Assembly: GCA_030374765.1 (NCBI GenBank)
Contig: JARGXX010000132.1
Location: forward strand, 208,501-272,500
Origin: Agarophyton chilense
Lineage: Eukaryota > Rhodophyta > Florideophyceae > Gracilariales > Gracilariaceae
Direction: 5' to 3'
Length of the DNA stretch: 64,000 nt
Under the pieces are notes generated by a model. It made no database searches. It was not told the origin of the DNA and was given only the letters and a program-made list of their open reading frames with translations. This document shows positions 1 through 10,091 of the stretch, in pieces; the stretch's first letter is position 1, and each line of letters begins with the position of its first letter. A program made the translations under genes and the position numbers.

Positions 1-122
1 GGATGAGCTACATCAGAGCGATCTCTTCTCAGCTAGAGATAGAACTACAGACACGCCCAATCCCCGCTGAACGAAACCCAATCGGAGGTCGGAGAAGTGA
101 AGGAAACCAACCGCGGCAATCC

Positions 123-515
123 TCACTGCTTCTTATATATAAAACGCGGTCCATTGAGCACACCATTGCCATTTCCACAAGCTGCATAACACGCAGCTCC
201 AGCAGTGATGCAAAGCGGGGCGCAACTTTCTGCTTCCGGAGCACACAAAGCAATACAAGCTCCCACAGCGGCAGAACAAGAAACATTACAGATAATCCTT
301 CCAGCACTATTGACTGTCTTCACCTTTGCACAGCATTTCAACACAGAACTGTTGAAAAGCCTCCTTTTCTGAGTCTTATTCATGCTGCGGTAGCGACGCC
401 AATGAAGACGGCCAACGATTCCATTCTTGTAGATACCATCACATCGCTTGTCGCGGGCCTGGGCGACAGTAAGCAAGACAAGAATGAGGGCAGAGAAAAC
501 CACTGCTCGAACCAT
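123..515 (-). CDS. Secreted cysteine-rich protein with CX3CX6 repeats
   Basis: A 130-residue single-exon protein starting at an ATG (515). Residues 1-20 are a clear signal peptide (hydrophobic run, then AQA), so export is likely. There is a basic middle (residues 35-60) and 11 cysteines: C25, C61, C62, then C76, C80, C87, C91, C98, C102, C109, C113. The last eight form four CX3C pairs separated by exactly six residues, an 11-residue period that suggests an alpha-helical, disulfide-stapled rod. A TATA box lies upstream at 649-655. I do not recognise a named family; the signal peptide and periodicity are seen, the export and helix are inferred. The frames on the other strand look like shadows. 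Confidence 0.75.
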   Translation of the reverse strand: MVRAVVFSALILVLLTVAQARDKRCDGIYKNGIVGRLHWRRYRSMNKTQKRRLFNSSVLKCCAKVKTVNSAGRIICNVSCSAAVGACIALCAPEAESCAPLCITAGAACYAACGNGNGVLNGPRFIYKKQ

Positions 516-648
516 TTTGGACTATTAGCGGCTGTAATGGCAACGGGTTCGTATATTGGATATCGGTGTTTTTGTGGGACTAGTTGATATATTGATGAGA
601 GAGAGGGCGGAGGACCTGAGAAACATGGACGGCTTCAAGTGTGTCTCC

Positions 649-655
649 TTTTATA
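649..655 (-). promoter_or_regulatory. TATA box for the cysteine-rich secreted protein
   Basis: Read on the minus strand this is TATAAAA, about 134 nt before the ATG at 515, a spacing that fits a core promoter with a leader of roughly 100 nt. Confidence 0.5.
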
Positions 656-1695
656 GCAGCTGGAGATTGTGTTGAATTGTGCGTCTTTCGTCAGAATGGA
701 TTTCCTTGAGCGGAGAAATACGGAGACCAAGATATTCTTGAGAGGACGGAGCTCTTCCATTACCTTAAAACGTGGGACGGAACCGCTCGAAGCACATAGT
801 TGTTTTGAAGATGTACCCGAAGAAAAGGGGATAATAGTAGATCTACGGAGCTTGTTGGCAAAGAAAAGGATTAGCTCTAAGTGGTATGCTCATAAAAAGG
901 GACACAGTTGAGATGGTAAAAGACGTGACAAACTTTTCCTATATGGCGGGGTCGCTGATGACGCGAAAAAGAATGCGGCACAATGTGACGCACTGTGATA
1001 AGATGTGCGCATATGCGCTGCCAATGATCAAATGATAGAAATTCGGGGTCCGAGTTGTCGCCGTCTTTCAGGAGTGTTTCGAAAGGTTTTGTAGAAGGGT
1101 TGGTTAGGGCTGGCAACTATCAAATGTTCTTGGATGACAGAACAGCCATGCACGATTGTGCGACAACTGCCAAGCAGCTGACGGCGTCCGTTGTCGCGAG
1201 GTAGGCTGTTCGCTGTTCTTTCGAGTAGATAGAGGACAGTTGTGCACGTAACAGGGCATCGTTGGCGTTGAGGTCTACCCTTCGTACATCCATTCCAAAT
1301 GTGCAACAAGCCCAACAGGAGAATGCTAACGCGATGAAAACGTTTACAAGCTGTACCTTTGGCCTTGGTACAGAGCGCGTGGCACGGAGCGGCACGGCGA
1401 GTTGGCGAAGCAAGCAGCCAGCAGCAGCAGCACTTTCCAGCGTGCGCGTCAGAGAGCTCCTTACGTGTACACGTACAGAATCGTTGTCCACGTGCAAGTG
1501 TTGTCCAGCCAGAAGACACTTGCGTAGCGCAATCGTCTTGCAGAGCGCGCAGGCGCAGCGGCAGGGTTACCGCCGCCGTCACGCTCACGGTGCGGTGGAG
1601 CATTCCTCGACGCGCGTCGGTGTCCGGAGCGTCAGACAAGCGCGGCCAAACCGACATGAGCCACGGGCACACACCGCTCACCTCCTTCAGCCGTC

Positions 1696-4497
1696 ATGTC
1701 CGCCTCTCTTCTCACCCGCGCCGCGCTGCGCTCTCCCGCCCTGTTCCGGCCGCGTGCGCTGCTGGCGCCCGTTTCGCTTCCCTTTCGCAACGCGCTGCGA
1801 TCTTTCTGCTCGGCTTCTTCTGACAATGATGGCAATAACGGCGCCAAACTCTCAAATTCCTCCAAGAAGGCCGCCGGTTCCAGCGGTACTTCGTCCCCCA
1901 CTGATATCATTGTGCCGCCTACGCCCCCTTCCTCTTCCTCCGAGCAGGTTGTCGGCCGTCGGCCGCTCATGGAACCGCGCGAGTTGCTCTCCATCCCGCT
2001 TTTTACCAGGCCGCATTTTCCGAAGATCATTGCCCCTATCATTGTGCACGACCCGGCTGCCTGCAAGGCGTTTGCCTCGTTGAGAGACACCGGTCTTCGC
2101 CACGTTGGTCTGTTTCTTCACAAGCAAGCTGGTATAGATCTCGTCCCCAGCGATCATGCATATCCTTACAACGATGCCGAACAGCTGCATCGCGTCGGTG
2201 TGCTAGCTGAGATCATTCGACTCATGCCCAGGCAAAAGGGCGTCGAGCTTACGTTTTTGTGCCATCATCGCATTCGTTGGAACCGCGTTGTTTCTTCTGA
2301 ACCGCTTTTGACACTTGCCACCGAGCCCATTGCAGAGCCGCCCGCCGATTTGAGCAGTGATCTCATCAAGGCTTATTCGCTCAGTGTCATCGAGACCATG
2401 AAGGAATTGTTACGTCTAGGTTCATTCTACAAGGAACAGTTGGAACTTTTGCTTGAGAGTGTCGATGTCAATAACCCGTACCATCTGGCTGATTTGGGCG
2501 CTTGTCTCACCACGGCTGATCCGGCCTCGCTGCAAGACGTGCTGGAAGAGACTGATATTGCCGAACGACTTCGACTCACCTTGGAACTGCTCAAGAAAGA
2601 TTTGGAGACAACTCGAGTGTCCCGTCGCATCCATAAACAGATCGAAGAAAATGTATCAAAGTCGCAACGAAAATACTTTCTGACCGAGCAAATGAAACAG
2701 ATCAAGCGTGAGCTTGGAATGGAAAAGGATGAGAAGGAAACTTTGCTCACAAAGTTCAAGGCCAGGTTGGAACAAAAAGTCGTTCCAGAAGCTATTTCTA
2801 GTATTGTCAATGATGAAATGGAAAAGCTCAGTACTTTGGAACCTTCGAGTTCTGAGTACAACGTCACTCGAAATTATCTTGATTGGCTTACAGAACTACC
2901 TTGGGGGGTGTATAGTCAAGATTCTCTTGATATTGAACGTGCGGAAAAGGTTCTAGATGAAATGCACTATGGTCTAAAGGACGTAAAGGAGCGTATTTTG
3001 GAGTTCATTGCGGTCAGCGGTCTGCGCGGTAATGTTCAAGGCAAGATTCTCTTGTTATCCGGTCCACCTGGTGTCGGGAAGACTAGCATTGGCAGGAGCA
3101 TTGCAAAAGCACTGAACCGCGAGTTTTACCGATTCTCCGTGGGGGGGATGGGAGATGTGGCGGAGATCAAAGGTCATCGACGAACCTATGTGGGCGCTAT
3201 GCCTGGAAAATTCGTTCAAGCTTTGAAGAATGCGAAGGCTGCGAATCCAGTTATCATGATTGATGAGATAGACAAGATGGGAAGGGGTTGGACTGGGGAT
3301 CCATCTTCCGCATTGTTAGAAGCTTTGGATCCAGAACAGAATTCTTCTTTTCTCGATCACTACATGGACGTACCGATCGACTTATCTAAAGTGCTGTTCT
3401 TGTGTACGGCAAATGTACTTGACACAATACCAGGGCCCTTGCTAGATCGAATGCAGTCGATTCCGTTAAGCGGCTACATATTGGAGGAAAAGGTTGCCAT
3501 TGCAGACAGATATCTTGTACCCACAGCGAGGATAGAAGCTGGGCTATCTGAAGAGCAAGTGGAGATAACTGAGGACGCCCTGGTTGCGCTCGCACGAGAT
3601 TATTGTAGAGAAGCTGGTGTTCGAAGCCTCAAACAGCAAATCGAGAAGATCTTCCGCAAAGTTGCACTGCGAATCGTCAAGGAGAGACCACCTGAAGCAG
3701 ATGCTGATGGCGCTGGAGAACCAGCTGCCGAGGAAGTTAAGCTTACGAAAATAACTTCGGAAAATGTTGAGGACTTTTTGGGAAAGAAGCTGTTCACAAA
3801 AGAACGCCTATTTGAACAAACACCGCCGGGTATCGCCACTGGACTGGCATGGACTTCCATGGGTGGTGCAACCCTGTACATCGAATGCGTACGAATTGTA
3901 GGCGCGAGCGAAAATAATGTCACGCTTAAGGTGACGGGTCAGTTGGGGGATGTCATGAAAGAAAGCACAGATATTGCGCTCTCGTACACACGCAACTACA
4001 TCAAAGATATCGCCCCAGACAACAAATTCTTCGAGTCTTGTTCCCTGCACATGCACATTCCCGAGGGAGCGACACCTAAGGATGGCCCGAGCGCAGGATG
4101 CACGATGGTCAGCGCCTTACTGTCGTTGGCTCTCGATAAGCCTATCCGTCAAAACGTTGCGATGACAGGCGAGGTCACACTGACTGGTCAGGTTCTCGCT
4201 GTGGGCGGTATTCGTGAGAAAACAATCGCGGCCAAACGCTCAGGGATAAAGCACATAATTTTGCCGGATGAGAATCGAAAAGATTGGGATGAGCTACCAG
4301 ATCATGTCGCCAAGGATATCGTACCTCATTTTGCGGAACATTACAACGATGTCTATCGAATATGTTTTGCTGAGGGGCCCGACGAAAGTGAAGAATCAAG
4401 CAGTTTCACAGATGCAAAGCCAGATTCAGCAGCAATGGTGGGCTCGTCGAGAATGCCGGCTGTAACAGAAGCTCTACGAGCACTTAAATGCTCGTGA
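1696..4497 (+). CDS. LONP1: Mitochondrial Lon protease
   Basis: A 933-residue ATP-dependent serine protease of the mitochondrial matrix that degrades damaged and regulatory proteins. Residues 1-40 are rich in Arg, Ala, Ser and Leu and lack acids, as in a mitochondrial presequence. The LON substrate-binding domain follows (about 95-300), then the AAA+ module with Walker A GPPGVGKT at 456-463 and Walker B VIMIDE at 519-524, and the C-terminal protease domain with catalytic Ser799 in DGPSAG and Lys842 in IREKT. The 43-residue Ser-Lys spacing equals that in human LONP1. The ATG at 1696 is kept because the presequence follows it directly. The gene is a single exon and complete, and converges on the RRM gene with only 76 nt between stops. 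Confidence 0.97.
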   Translation: MSASLLTRAALRSPALFRPRALLAPVSLPFRNALRSFCSASSDNDGNNGAKLSNSSKKAAGSSGTSSPTDIIVPPTPPSSSSEQVVGRRPLMEPRELLSIPLFTRPHFPKIIAPIIVHDPAACKAFASLRDTGLRHVGLFLHKQAGIDLVPSDHAYPYNDAEQLHRVGVLAEIIRLMPRQKGVELTFLCHHRIRWNRVVSSEPLLTLATEPIAEPPADLSSDLIKAYSLSVIETMKELLRLGSFYKEQLELLLESVDVNNPYHLADLGACLTTADPASLQDVLEETDIAERLRLTLELLKKDLETTRVSRRIHKQIEENVSKSQRKYFLTEQMKQIKRELGMEKDEKETLLTKFKARLEQKVVPEAISSIVNDEMEKLSTLEPSSSEYNVTRNYLDWLTELPWGVYSQDSLDIERAEKVLDEMHYGLKDVKERILEFIAVSGLRGNVQGKILLLSGPPGVGKTSIGRSIAKALNREFYRFSVGGMGDVAEIKGHRRTYVGAMPGKFVQALKNAKAANPVIMIDEIDKMGRGWTGDPSSALLEALDPEQNSSFLDHYMDVPIDLSKVLFLCTANVLDTIPGPLLDRMQSIPLSGYILEEKVAIADRYLVPTARIEAGLSEEQVEITEDALVALARDYCREAGVRSLKQQIEKIFRKVALRIVKERPPEADADGAGEPAAEEVKLTKITSENVEDFLGKKLFTKERLFEQTPPGIATGLAWTSMGGATLYIECVRIVGASENNVTLKVTGQLGDVMKESTDIALSYTRNYIKDIAPDNKFFESCSLHMHIPEGATPKDGPSAGCTMVSALLSLALDKPIRQNVAMTGEVTLTGQVLAVGGIREKTIAAKRSGIKHIILPDENRKDWDELPDHVAKDIVPHFAEHYNDVYRICFAEGPDESEESSSFTDAKPDSAAMVGSSRMPAVTEALRALKCS

Positions 4498-4573
4498 CAT
4501 AAACTCAATAACTGCGGAAGTGGCCCATGTACAAATACCCCATGCCGGGTGAGCCTTACAATAAATTTTGGTA

Positions 4574-5626
4574 TCAGTATGGCCGATATCTGTGCTGCGA
4601 TGCGGAATTATGCGACGTCGAAGGTGCTCTTCCATATGAATGCCCGCCATAAGGCGGTCTCTGATTGTAGCCCTGGTGGTAACCACCGCCATGTGATGGG
4701 GCACCCTGATAGAAACCTCCAGAAAAGTGAGGTTGGTGGCCCGGACGCTGCGATTGCATAGGCGGAGCTCTGCGCACGTTTTCACGACCCCAATGCACTT
4801 GCACATTGCGCCCCTCCACCTGTGTGCCTCCCTGACATTCGTATATGGCACGGGCGGCAGAAGCGTGGTCAAAGTAACGAACGAAGGCGTACATTGTTTC
4901 GCTGGCCTGCATTTTTATGCTTTCAGGGATTCTGACCTCTCTGATTGCCCCGTAAGTCTCAAAGACGCTTCGAATGGCTTGCTCTGAGGTGTTAACACTG
5001 AGCCCCGACACATAAGCCGTTACGTTGTTAGCCAATGTTTGAGCCAGAATGGTTTCGAATGAGATACGCTTCTCTTGATCATCTTCATTGTTCTTTCCTT
5101 TTGCCCAGTCTACTCGCAATGGTCTATTGTTCAATACTTGGCCGTTCATGGACTCCATAGCCGAATGAGCTTCGTTCTTCTCTTTAAACGAGACGAAGGC
5201 AAAACCTTGCGTCTTTCCGCTTACAGGATCCTTTGCGCATTTCGCCGAAGTGACCTCGCCAAACTGAGAAAAGGCAGACACTAACTGCTCATCTGTAACG
5301 TCGGAGGATAGATTGCCAACAAACAAACAGTGCTGCGAGGCAGATTCAGCAGCCGGGCCCGTCGGTCGCGCCCAGTCAATGGTGAGCAATTTTCCATAGA
5401 TGGAGCGCCCGCGAAACTTTTCCATGGCTGCCAGAGCGGTGACGTGGTCGGCGTAGTCGACGAAACCGAAGCCGGAGGACACTCCGGTGTTCTTGTCGAA
5501 GACGATATGGCATTGTGTCACTGGGCCGGCTAAGGAGAAGATTTCATGCAGGAGTTGGCGGTAGACGCGCGGGTCGAGGTTACCGACGAAGAGACTCGTC
5601 TGCGCGGCTAGCGCGGGCGTGGCCAT
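4574..5626 (-). CDS. TIA-1/UBP1-like RNA-binding protein, three RRMs
   Basis: A 350-residue RNA-binding protein of the TIA-1/TIAR/Pub1/UBP1/RBP45 group, whose members bind U-rich RNA and act in splicing and stress-granule mRNA control. RRM1 has RNP2 LFVGNL (12-17) and RNP1 SGFGFVDY (51-58); RRM2 has LFVGNL (101-106) and QGFAFVSF (140-147); RRM3 has AYVSGL (204-209) and YAFVRYF (246-252) and ends with HWGRE (278-282), close to the WGKE signature after TIA-1 RRM3. The tail (285-350) is Gly/Tyr/Gln/His-rich, a typical prion-like tail. The start is the ATG at 5626, in strong context (ACCATGG); no ATG lies upstream in frame. Family placement is good; orthology to one member is not resolved. Confidence 0.92.
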   Translation of the reverse strand: MATPALAAQTSLFVGNLDPRVYRQLLHEIFSLAGPVTQCHIVFDKNTGVSSGFGFVDYADHVTALAAMEKFRGRSIYGKLLTIDWARPTGPAAESASQHCLFVGNLSSDVTDEQLVSAFSQFGEVTSAKCAKDPVSGKTQGFAFVSFKEKNEAHSAMESMNGQVLNNRPLRVDWAKGKNNEDDQEKRISFETILAQTLANNVTAYVSGLSVNTSEQAIRSVFETYGAIREVRIPESIKMQASETMYAFVRYFDHASAARAIYECQGGTQVEGRNVQVHWGRENVRRAPPMQSQRPGHQPHFSGGFYQGAPSHGGGYHQGYNQRPPYGGHSYGRAPSTSHNSASQHRYRPY

Positions 5627-5649
5627 GGTGCACAGCGACAACGGGGGAG

Positions 5650-8090
5650 CTGAACGTCGGAGCGCGGGGGCGTCTTGACCTTCAAGACAGTTGCGTTTTG
5701 AAGCTGGTGAGTCTGGGGAGTGTGCCTTGAGACTCGAATTGAAGGTGAGGGTACGACGGTACCGTTTCTACAATATTTTCCTCATTTGCTCTTGGACCAA
5801 ATCGAATTTCTTTGAAAATGTTTGGCCGACGTCGGGAAGGACTGAATCCAAGCTCTACAGAACCATACCATCATCATCGCCGGCCTCATGTCCGCAGCTT
5901 GGGCTTACTCCTTTCAATTTGCCCACCCCAGCACCCACCTTACTGCACTACTGCAGTCCTTATAATAACGCTTGAATTCCGAACGGTTGAAGTCTGCGAC
6001 GCAGACTAATAATGATGACGTCATTGCCGTAAGAGGGCGACGCACTCGCTGACTTTTTCAAGAAAGCATGTTATAAAATGCATTCTTCATCGAAATCCCA
6101 ATATGCACTATCTACGTAGCCTGGCCCCACAATCACTTCGGTTGGACAAGGCACCCACGTCGTCATCGAATATTTCTATTCTCTCTTGGTGATTTATGCG
6201 GAAGAAAACATGAGGCGTGAAGACATTGATTATGCCTGGTTTAAGATCCAGATTCGTGTGTTTCCGGAAGCAATTGGGAACCAATCGACCCTCACTGTGA
6301 GACAGTGGCCCTCATCAAGATACAGGCTGTCTTGATGAAGGGTATTGAACCTGATGTACATGTCTTATCTCGTTTCATGCGCGCTGTCGCTTTGAGTCAG
6401 CTGTGTGTCATCTTGCCCCGTGCGTAATTTCAGGCCTGACAAGAAGAGAGCCTTACCCTTAGGGCAAGTAGCCTGGATTTCAGTAAGCCTTTTCAGGTTA
6501 TTTTTGACTCCGAGCGGATGATACATCAATAGATTTCAACAAGTCCAGGGCAACCGTCACATGCGGTAAGCACGAGCTCACCCCGACCCTCCAAATACTG
6601 TCCTTGTTTGGGACGCTTGAAGATATCTTCGCAAATTACTGTAGGCAACTGTCCAACACGTCTTACCGTGTCGTGAGCGTTCTGGTGCAGGGGACCGTTT
6701 CCTCCTCATCACGTACAAATACTTCTGTGGAACGAAGTGGAAGTTTCTGAGATATCATGAATCCTCGCTTACCGTTGTATGACGTTTTCTATGGTCAGAC
6801 GCACGTATTTTCCTAAAAGCATCTTGACGAATTCCCCATCTATCTTCGAGAATCACCCACTGCTCTTTTTTTGTACGCTTGCATCCGGCTGAAGAACCCA
6901 GACGAAATGAAGCGGCGCTCACAATGGTCGCGATTCCGCTTGCCAATACAAAACAATCGACTTGTGCTTGTGTGTCGATCTCGAATCAATGCTGAGATGT
7001 CTTGTCTCCTTTTCATATATTCAATAGTCTCGACATCTTTCCACCCTTCGCAGAATTCTGCCACAAATGTGTCTCGGCTCCACAAGATGCGCAGGGATTA
7101 TTCCCTTTGTTGGAGCCAATGAATACGTGGAGATGGAATCCGATTCTTGCGCAGGGGCAAAGGCATATGAGAAATATCACAATCTCGCCAACTATTAAGG
7201 CCAACTGCATCCGCGTCGATATTCGCTGATACACAGGCATTCTTCTGCCAATCGTGGAGAGGGAAGCATACGAGGCTGCAGTGAGCTACATATTGTTGCC
7301 CTCCATTACTGACAAGACATATGAACCAAGATTTTGGTATTCAGAACATGTCGACGAATACTAGCAACTGATAGTAAAGTTGCACACTGTCTGTTGGAAG
7401 TGACTGCCTGCTCGATGTTTCTTCTATTTAGTAACCGGTGGTAATGATCGGCTCACTCAGTCAGGGGTAACGAATAGGCTTCACTGATGTTTTGTTTGAG
7501 GCTCCGTGAACTTATGGACCGTAGCACGTGTGGAGAGCAATTCCGCGTTACCTCCCGGCAGATGAGAAAAACGCCTCTGGTGGTGCAACTCACTGCCGGC
7601 AAGCTCGGTCATGATCACAATGCCTCACCAACGAGCTTGAAGCGAAACGTATCCATATCCGGGCTCCGTGAACCTGACAAAATAGATTGGAGAAAAACTT
7701 GCATATCGTAAGGAAGGGGAGCACGGACAACAGGCAACCATCTTAATACTTCAAAAGAAATAGCCTTTGGTACGCACCGTGTTGGTAACTTCCCTTATGA
7801 ACCGTTGCGTACGGGCATCATAGGGCTTTCAGCTTCGGTTGTCACACCGGCTCTGGTGTTGTCAACGTCTTGACCTGTGGTTCCCGTCGGCGTTACGTCT
7901 GTCCCGTTTGAAACCCTCTGATGGTCGCAGCCTGTCCTCTTATTTTATCTTATATGCCCCAAGTGATTCTTCTGTTGTCGGGCCGAAGGTGTTCTGTGAG
8001 ACTTTCTGCTCTGTCCGTATGCCATTTCGTTCTATTATCAGCTGTACTGAGGAGATTTCTTCGCAAAGAAGACGTTTCTGGTTGAGAACT
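5650..8090. other. Long stretch without a supported gene
   Basis: About 2.4 kb between the RRM gene and the membrane protein. Its open frames are short and carry no motif I recognise. The only hint of coding is a pair of minus-strand frames at 6755-7240 that each hold one hydrophobic segment and could be exons of one small gene (see the separate entry). No repeats, LTR-like ends or RNA gene were seen. Confidence 0.5.
6755..7240 (-). other. Possible small two-exon membrane protein, weak
   Basis: A frame starting at ATG 7240 (second ATG 7210) opens with a hydrophobic segment (LALIVGEIVIFLICL) followed by a Cys-containing stretch. A second frame ending at 6755 opens with another hydrophobic segment (FVLASGIATIVSAASF) and a basic tail. 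A GT-like donor (AAGG/GTGGAAAG) and an AG-like acceptor lie between them, so they could be spliced. No family is recognised and the evidence is weak; it may be chance. Confidence 0.18.
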
Positions 8091-8143
8091 CTATTGTGAC
8101 CTTTGCGGTCGCGACCAACTTGGTGGGCGCGGCATCGCGAGCG

Positions 8144-8782
8144 ATGTTCCTCAACTTTCCGTGCATTCGGAATGTGTGCGGGGATGGACTCATATTGCCC
8201 GTGACAACGTCTTCAAGACGTACAAAACGGCGAGTGGTAGCGTTATCGACGGGGTTTCTTGCTTTTGTCGCTGCAACAAGCGTTGGATACATAATACATG
8301 CGAACCATGTGTCCACAAGGCTGGCGGGGACAGTAAGTGGGATCGTCGGAGGATTACGACGCGCGATTACGGTAATTGACTGGAAAGCCAGTGCGGCTTT
8401 CAAAGTGACAGATGCAATGCGAGTAAGCATTGCGATGAGTATGGCATTGGGCGTATTGCTCGGGGTTGGCGTGGGACTCATCTCTGGCTTAGAACCTGCG
8501 GTTGTGATCGGAGTAAGTGCTTCAATGGCTATGGGTTGTGTGTTCGTTATGTCATTTGCAATCTTGCATGGAGTGAATGCGTTGCGTGCTATTGCTTTTG
8601 CTCTTTTTGTGTCGGTGTGTCTTCCTGTTGGATTCGGTGTTGGATTCGGTTCCGGGATTTTGGTTGGTGTTTTTCTCGGATTGGAAGATGCTGATGAAAT
8701 CCGGGAGAAGACCTCTGACTTTGTTAACAACTTTGGCGACTTCGTTAAAGTTGTGACTGCGTTTACTTTAGAGATATTGTGA
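8144..8782 (+). CDS. Unrecognised polytopic membrane protein
   Basis: A protein of 212 residues from the ATG at 8144. The frame stays open upstream to about 8050 without an ATG, so an upstream exon is possible. Hydrophobic segments lie at about 31-52, 92-113, 118-141 and 147-180; the last is long and Gly-rich and could hold one re-entrant or two short passes. A basic cluster (SRRTKRR, 24-30) precedes the first, and the C-terminus (181-212) is acidic, then amphipathic. Consistent hydrophobicity over about 150 residues marks this strand rather than the opposite one as coding. I do not recognise the family. It sits alone between gene-free stretches, so context gives no hint of function. Confidence 0.5.
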   Translation: MFLNFPCIRNVCGDGLILPVTTSSRRTKRRVVALSTGFLAFVAATSVGYIIHANHVSTRLAGTVSGIVGGLRRAITVIDWKASAAFKVTDAMRVSIAMSMALGVLLGVGVGLISGLEPAVVIGVSASMAMGCVFVMSFAILHGVNALRAIAFALFVSVCLPVGFGVGFGSGILVGVFLGLEDADEIREKTSDFVNNFGDFVKVVTAFTLEIL

Positions 8783-10090
8783 TATAATGCTTACTATCTC
8801 GATGAAAGAGACGTGGTTGGATAGAAGTGGCGTTTTGCAGCTAACTCCAAGAAGCATGAGGCATTGCACATATTATTCCTTTCTGATTCATTAAATCAAC
8901 GCCACTTGTACCGTCTCAGAGCACTAATGCAACACAACTGATCTCTTCCAACTCTGCGACTAAAACCCGAAAGGATACCAAGTCGCCGCTGCAATCAGTG
9001 GATGTAGTCCCGGCTGGCGATGAAGGCCTTGGGGTACTATGAAAAGGACCGCGTGGGCAGGGTATACGCGAGTATTGCGAACCAAGTGCGTTACTTTGTA
9101 GGACTGCTGCGCATGATTTGGTCGACATGTATTACAAGCTCGCAAGCTGTTCTTTCTCTATTATTGGAAATGGAAGGAAATTTCTGCTATCCATTCATTC
9201 GATTTTTCCCTGTGACCGAAGAAAGCACTACGTCTCTGATTCTCTTTTCCTCGATTTTTTTCTCCATGCAGAAGACTTTTTGTCTTTCTAATGAAAAAGG
9301 TTCCTTGAGCTTTCTCCGCTGTGTGCTTGTCGAATAGTGCACTCACAAACAGATATTCAGAGAGGGGAAGCGGTAGTTGACAGCTCATCCAAGACAAAAC
9401 GCAATTGTTTGTGGTTCATATGTCGCATCAAGCAAACTGTTCGAGCTTGAGAATAACAGACAATAGATGGGAGGATGGATATGGGGAATCGGATCCAGAC
9501 CGGTGTTCTTGTCTACCATTCTCTATTTTGCCTTCTTTTTGAAAACCGGCATCGAGGGAACGTGGATCACACTTTCTTTCAGGGGTACCAAGGGATCACG
9601 GAACCCATTGAATCTTCTATCAAGACCAACGTACAACTCCAAATTCGTAGCTGTACCACACACATTCGACTGCTGTGTATGACATGACAAAATTGTTGTT
9701 TCAGCGCGTGTGTCTTATGAAAACGCTTTGCATGAGTTTCCGGTAAGCAATACTCATACAGGGCTCCAAACCTCTTGGATTTGGCAAAATTTAAGAGCTT
9801 CGCCAGCATGTGCGGGCGCATGCGCCCTTTCTGCTACATGCTTGCGTGCATGAGACCCAACATCTCATATCCTTCTGCAGACATTAAAAGAAGAAAGGGA
9901 AGGCTTTTGGAATCATCGTTTCCAAGGATTGCTATATCGCATGCAGATAATTGTTATGTGGGTGGACGTTGTTTACAGAATGTGCTGGGAGTGAGTTTGA
10001 TTCCATATCATCTACAAGAGTTAGCTGCACAATTACGTGAATATACATTCTGGAGGAGTTCCTACGTCTCCACCAGGAAAGCCTCCACCA
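8783..10090. other. Stretch without a supported gene
   Basis: About 1.3 kb between the membrane protein and the decayed polysaccharide-lyase gene. Only short frames without motifs; I see no repeat, RNA gene or regulatory element worth naming. Confidence 0.5.
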
Positions 10091-10091
10091 C

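Noticed and set aside
1028-2190. Several frames over the Lon 5' end on both strands
   Set aside because: They are GC-rich shadows of the Lon presequence region and lack motifs.
8038-8730. Minus-strand 230-residue frame opposite the membrane protein
   Set aside because: Pro/Thr/Asn-rich antisense shadow of a hydrophobic coding strand; no ATG-led domain.
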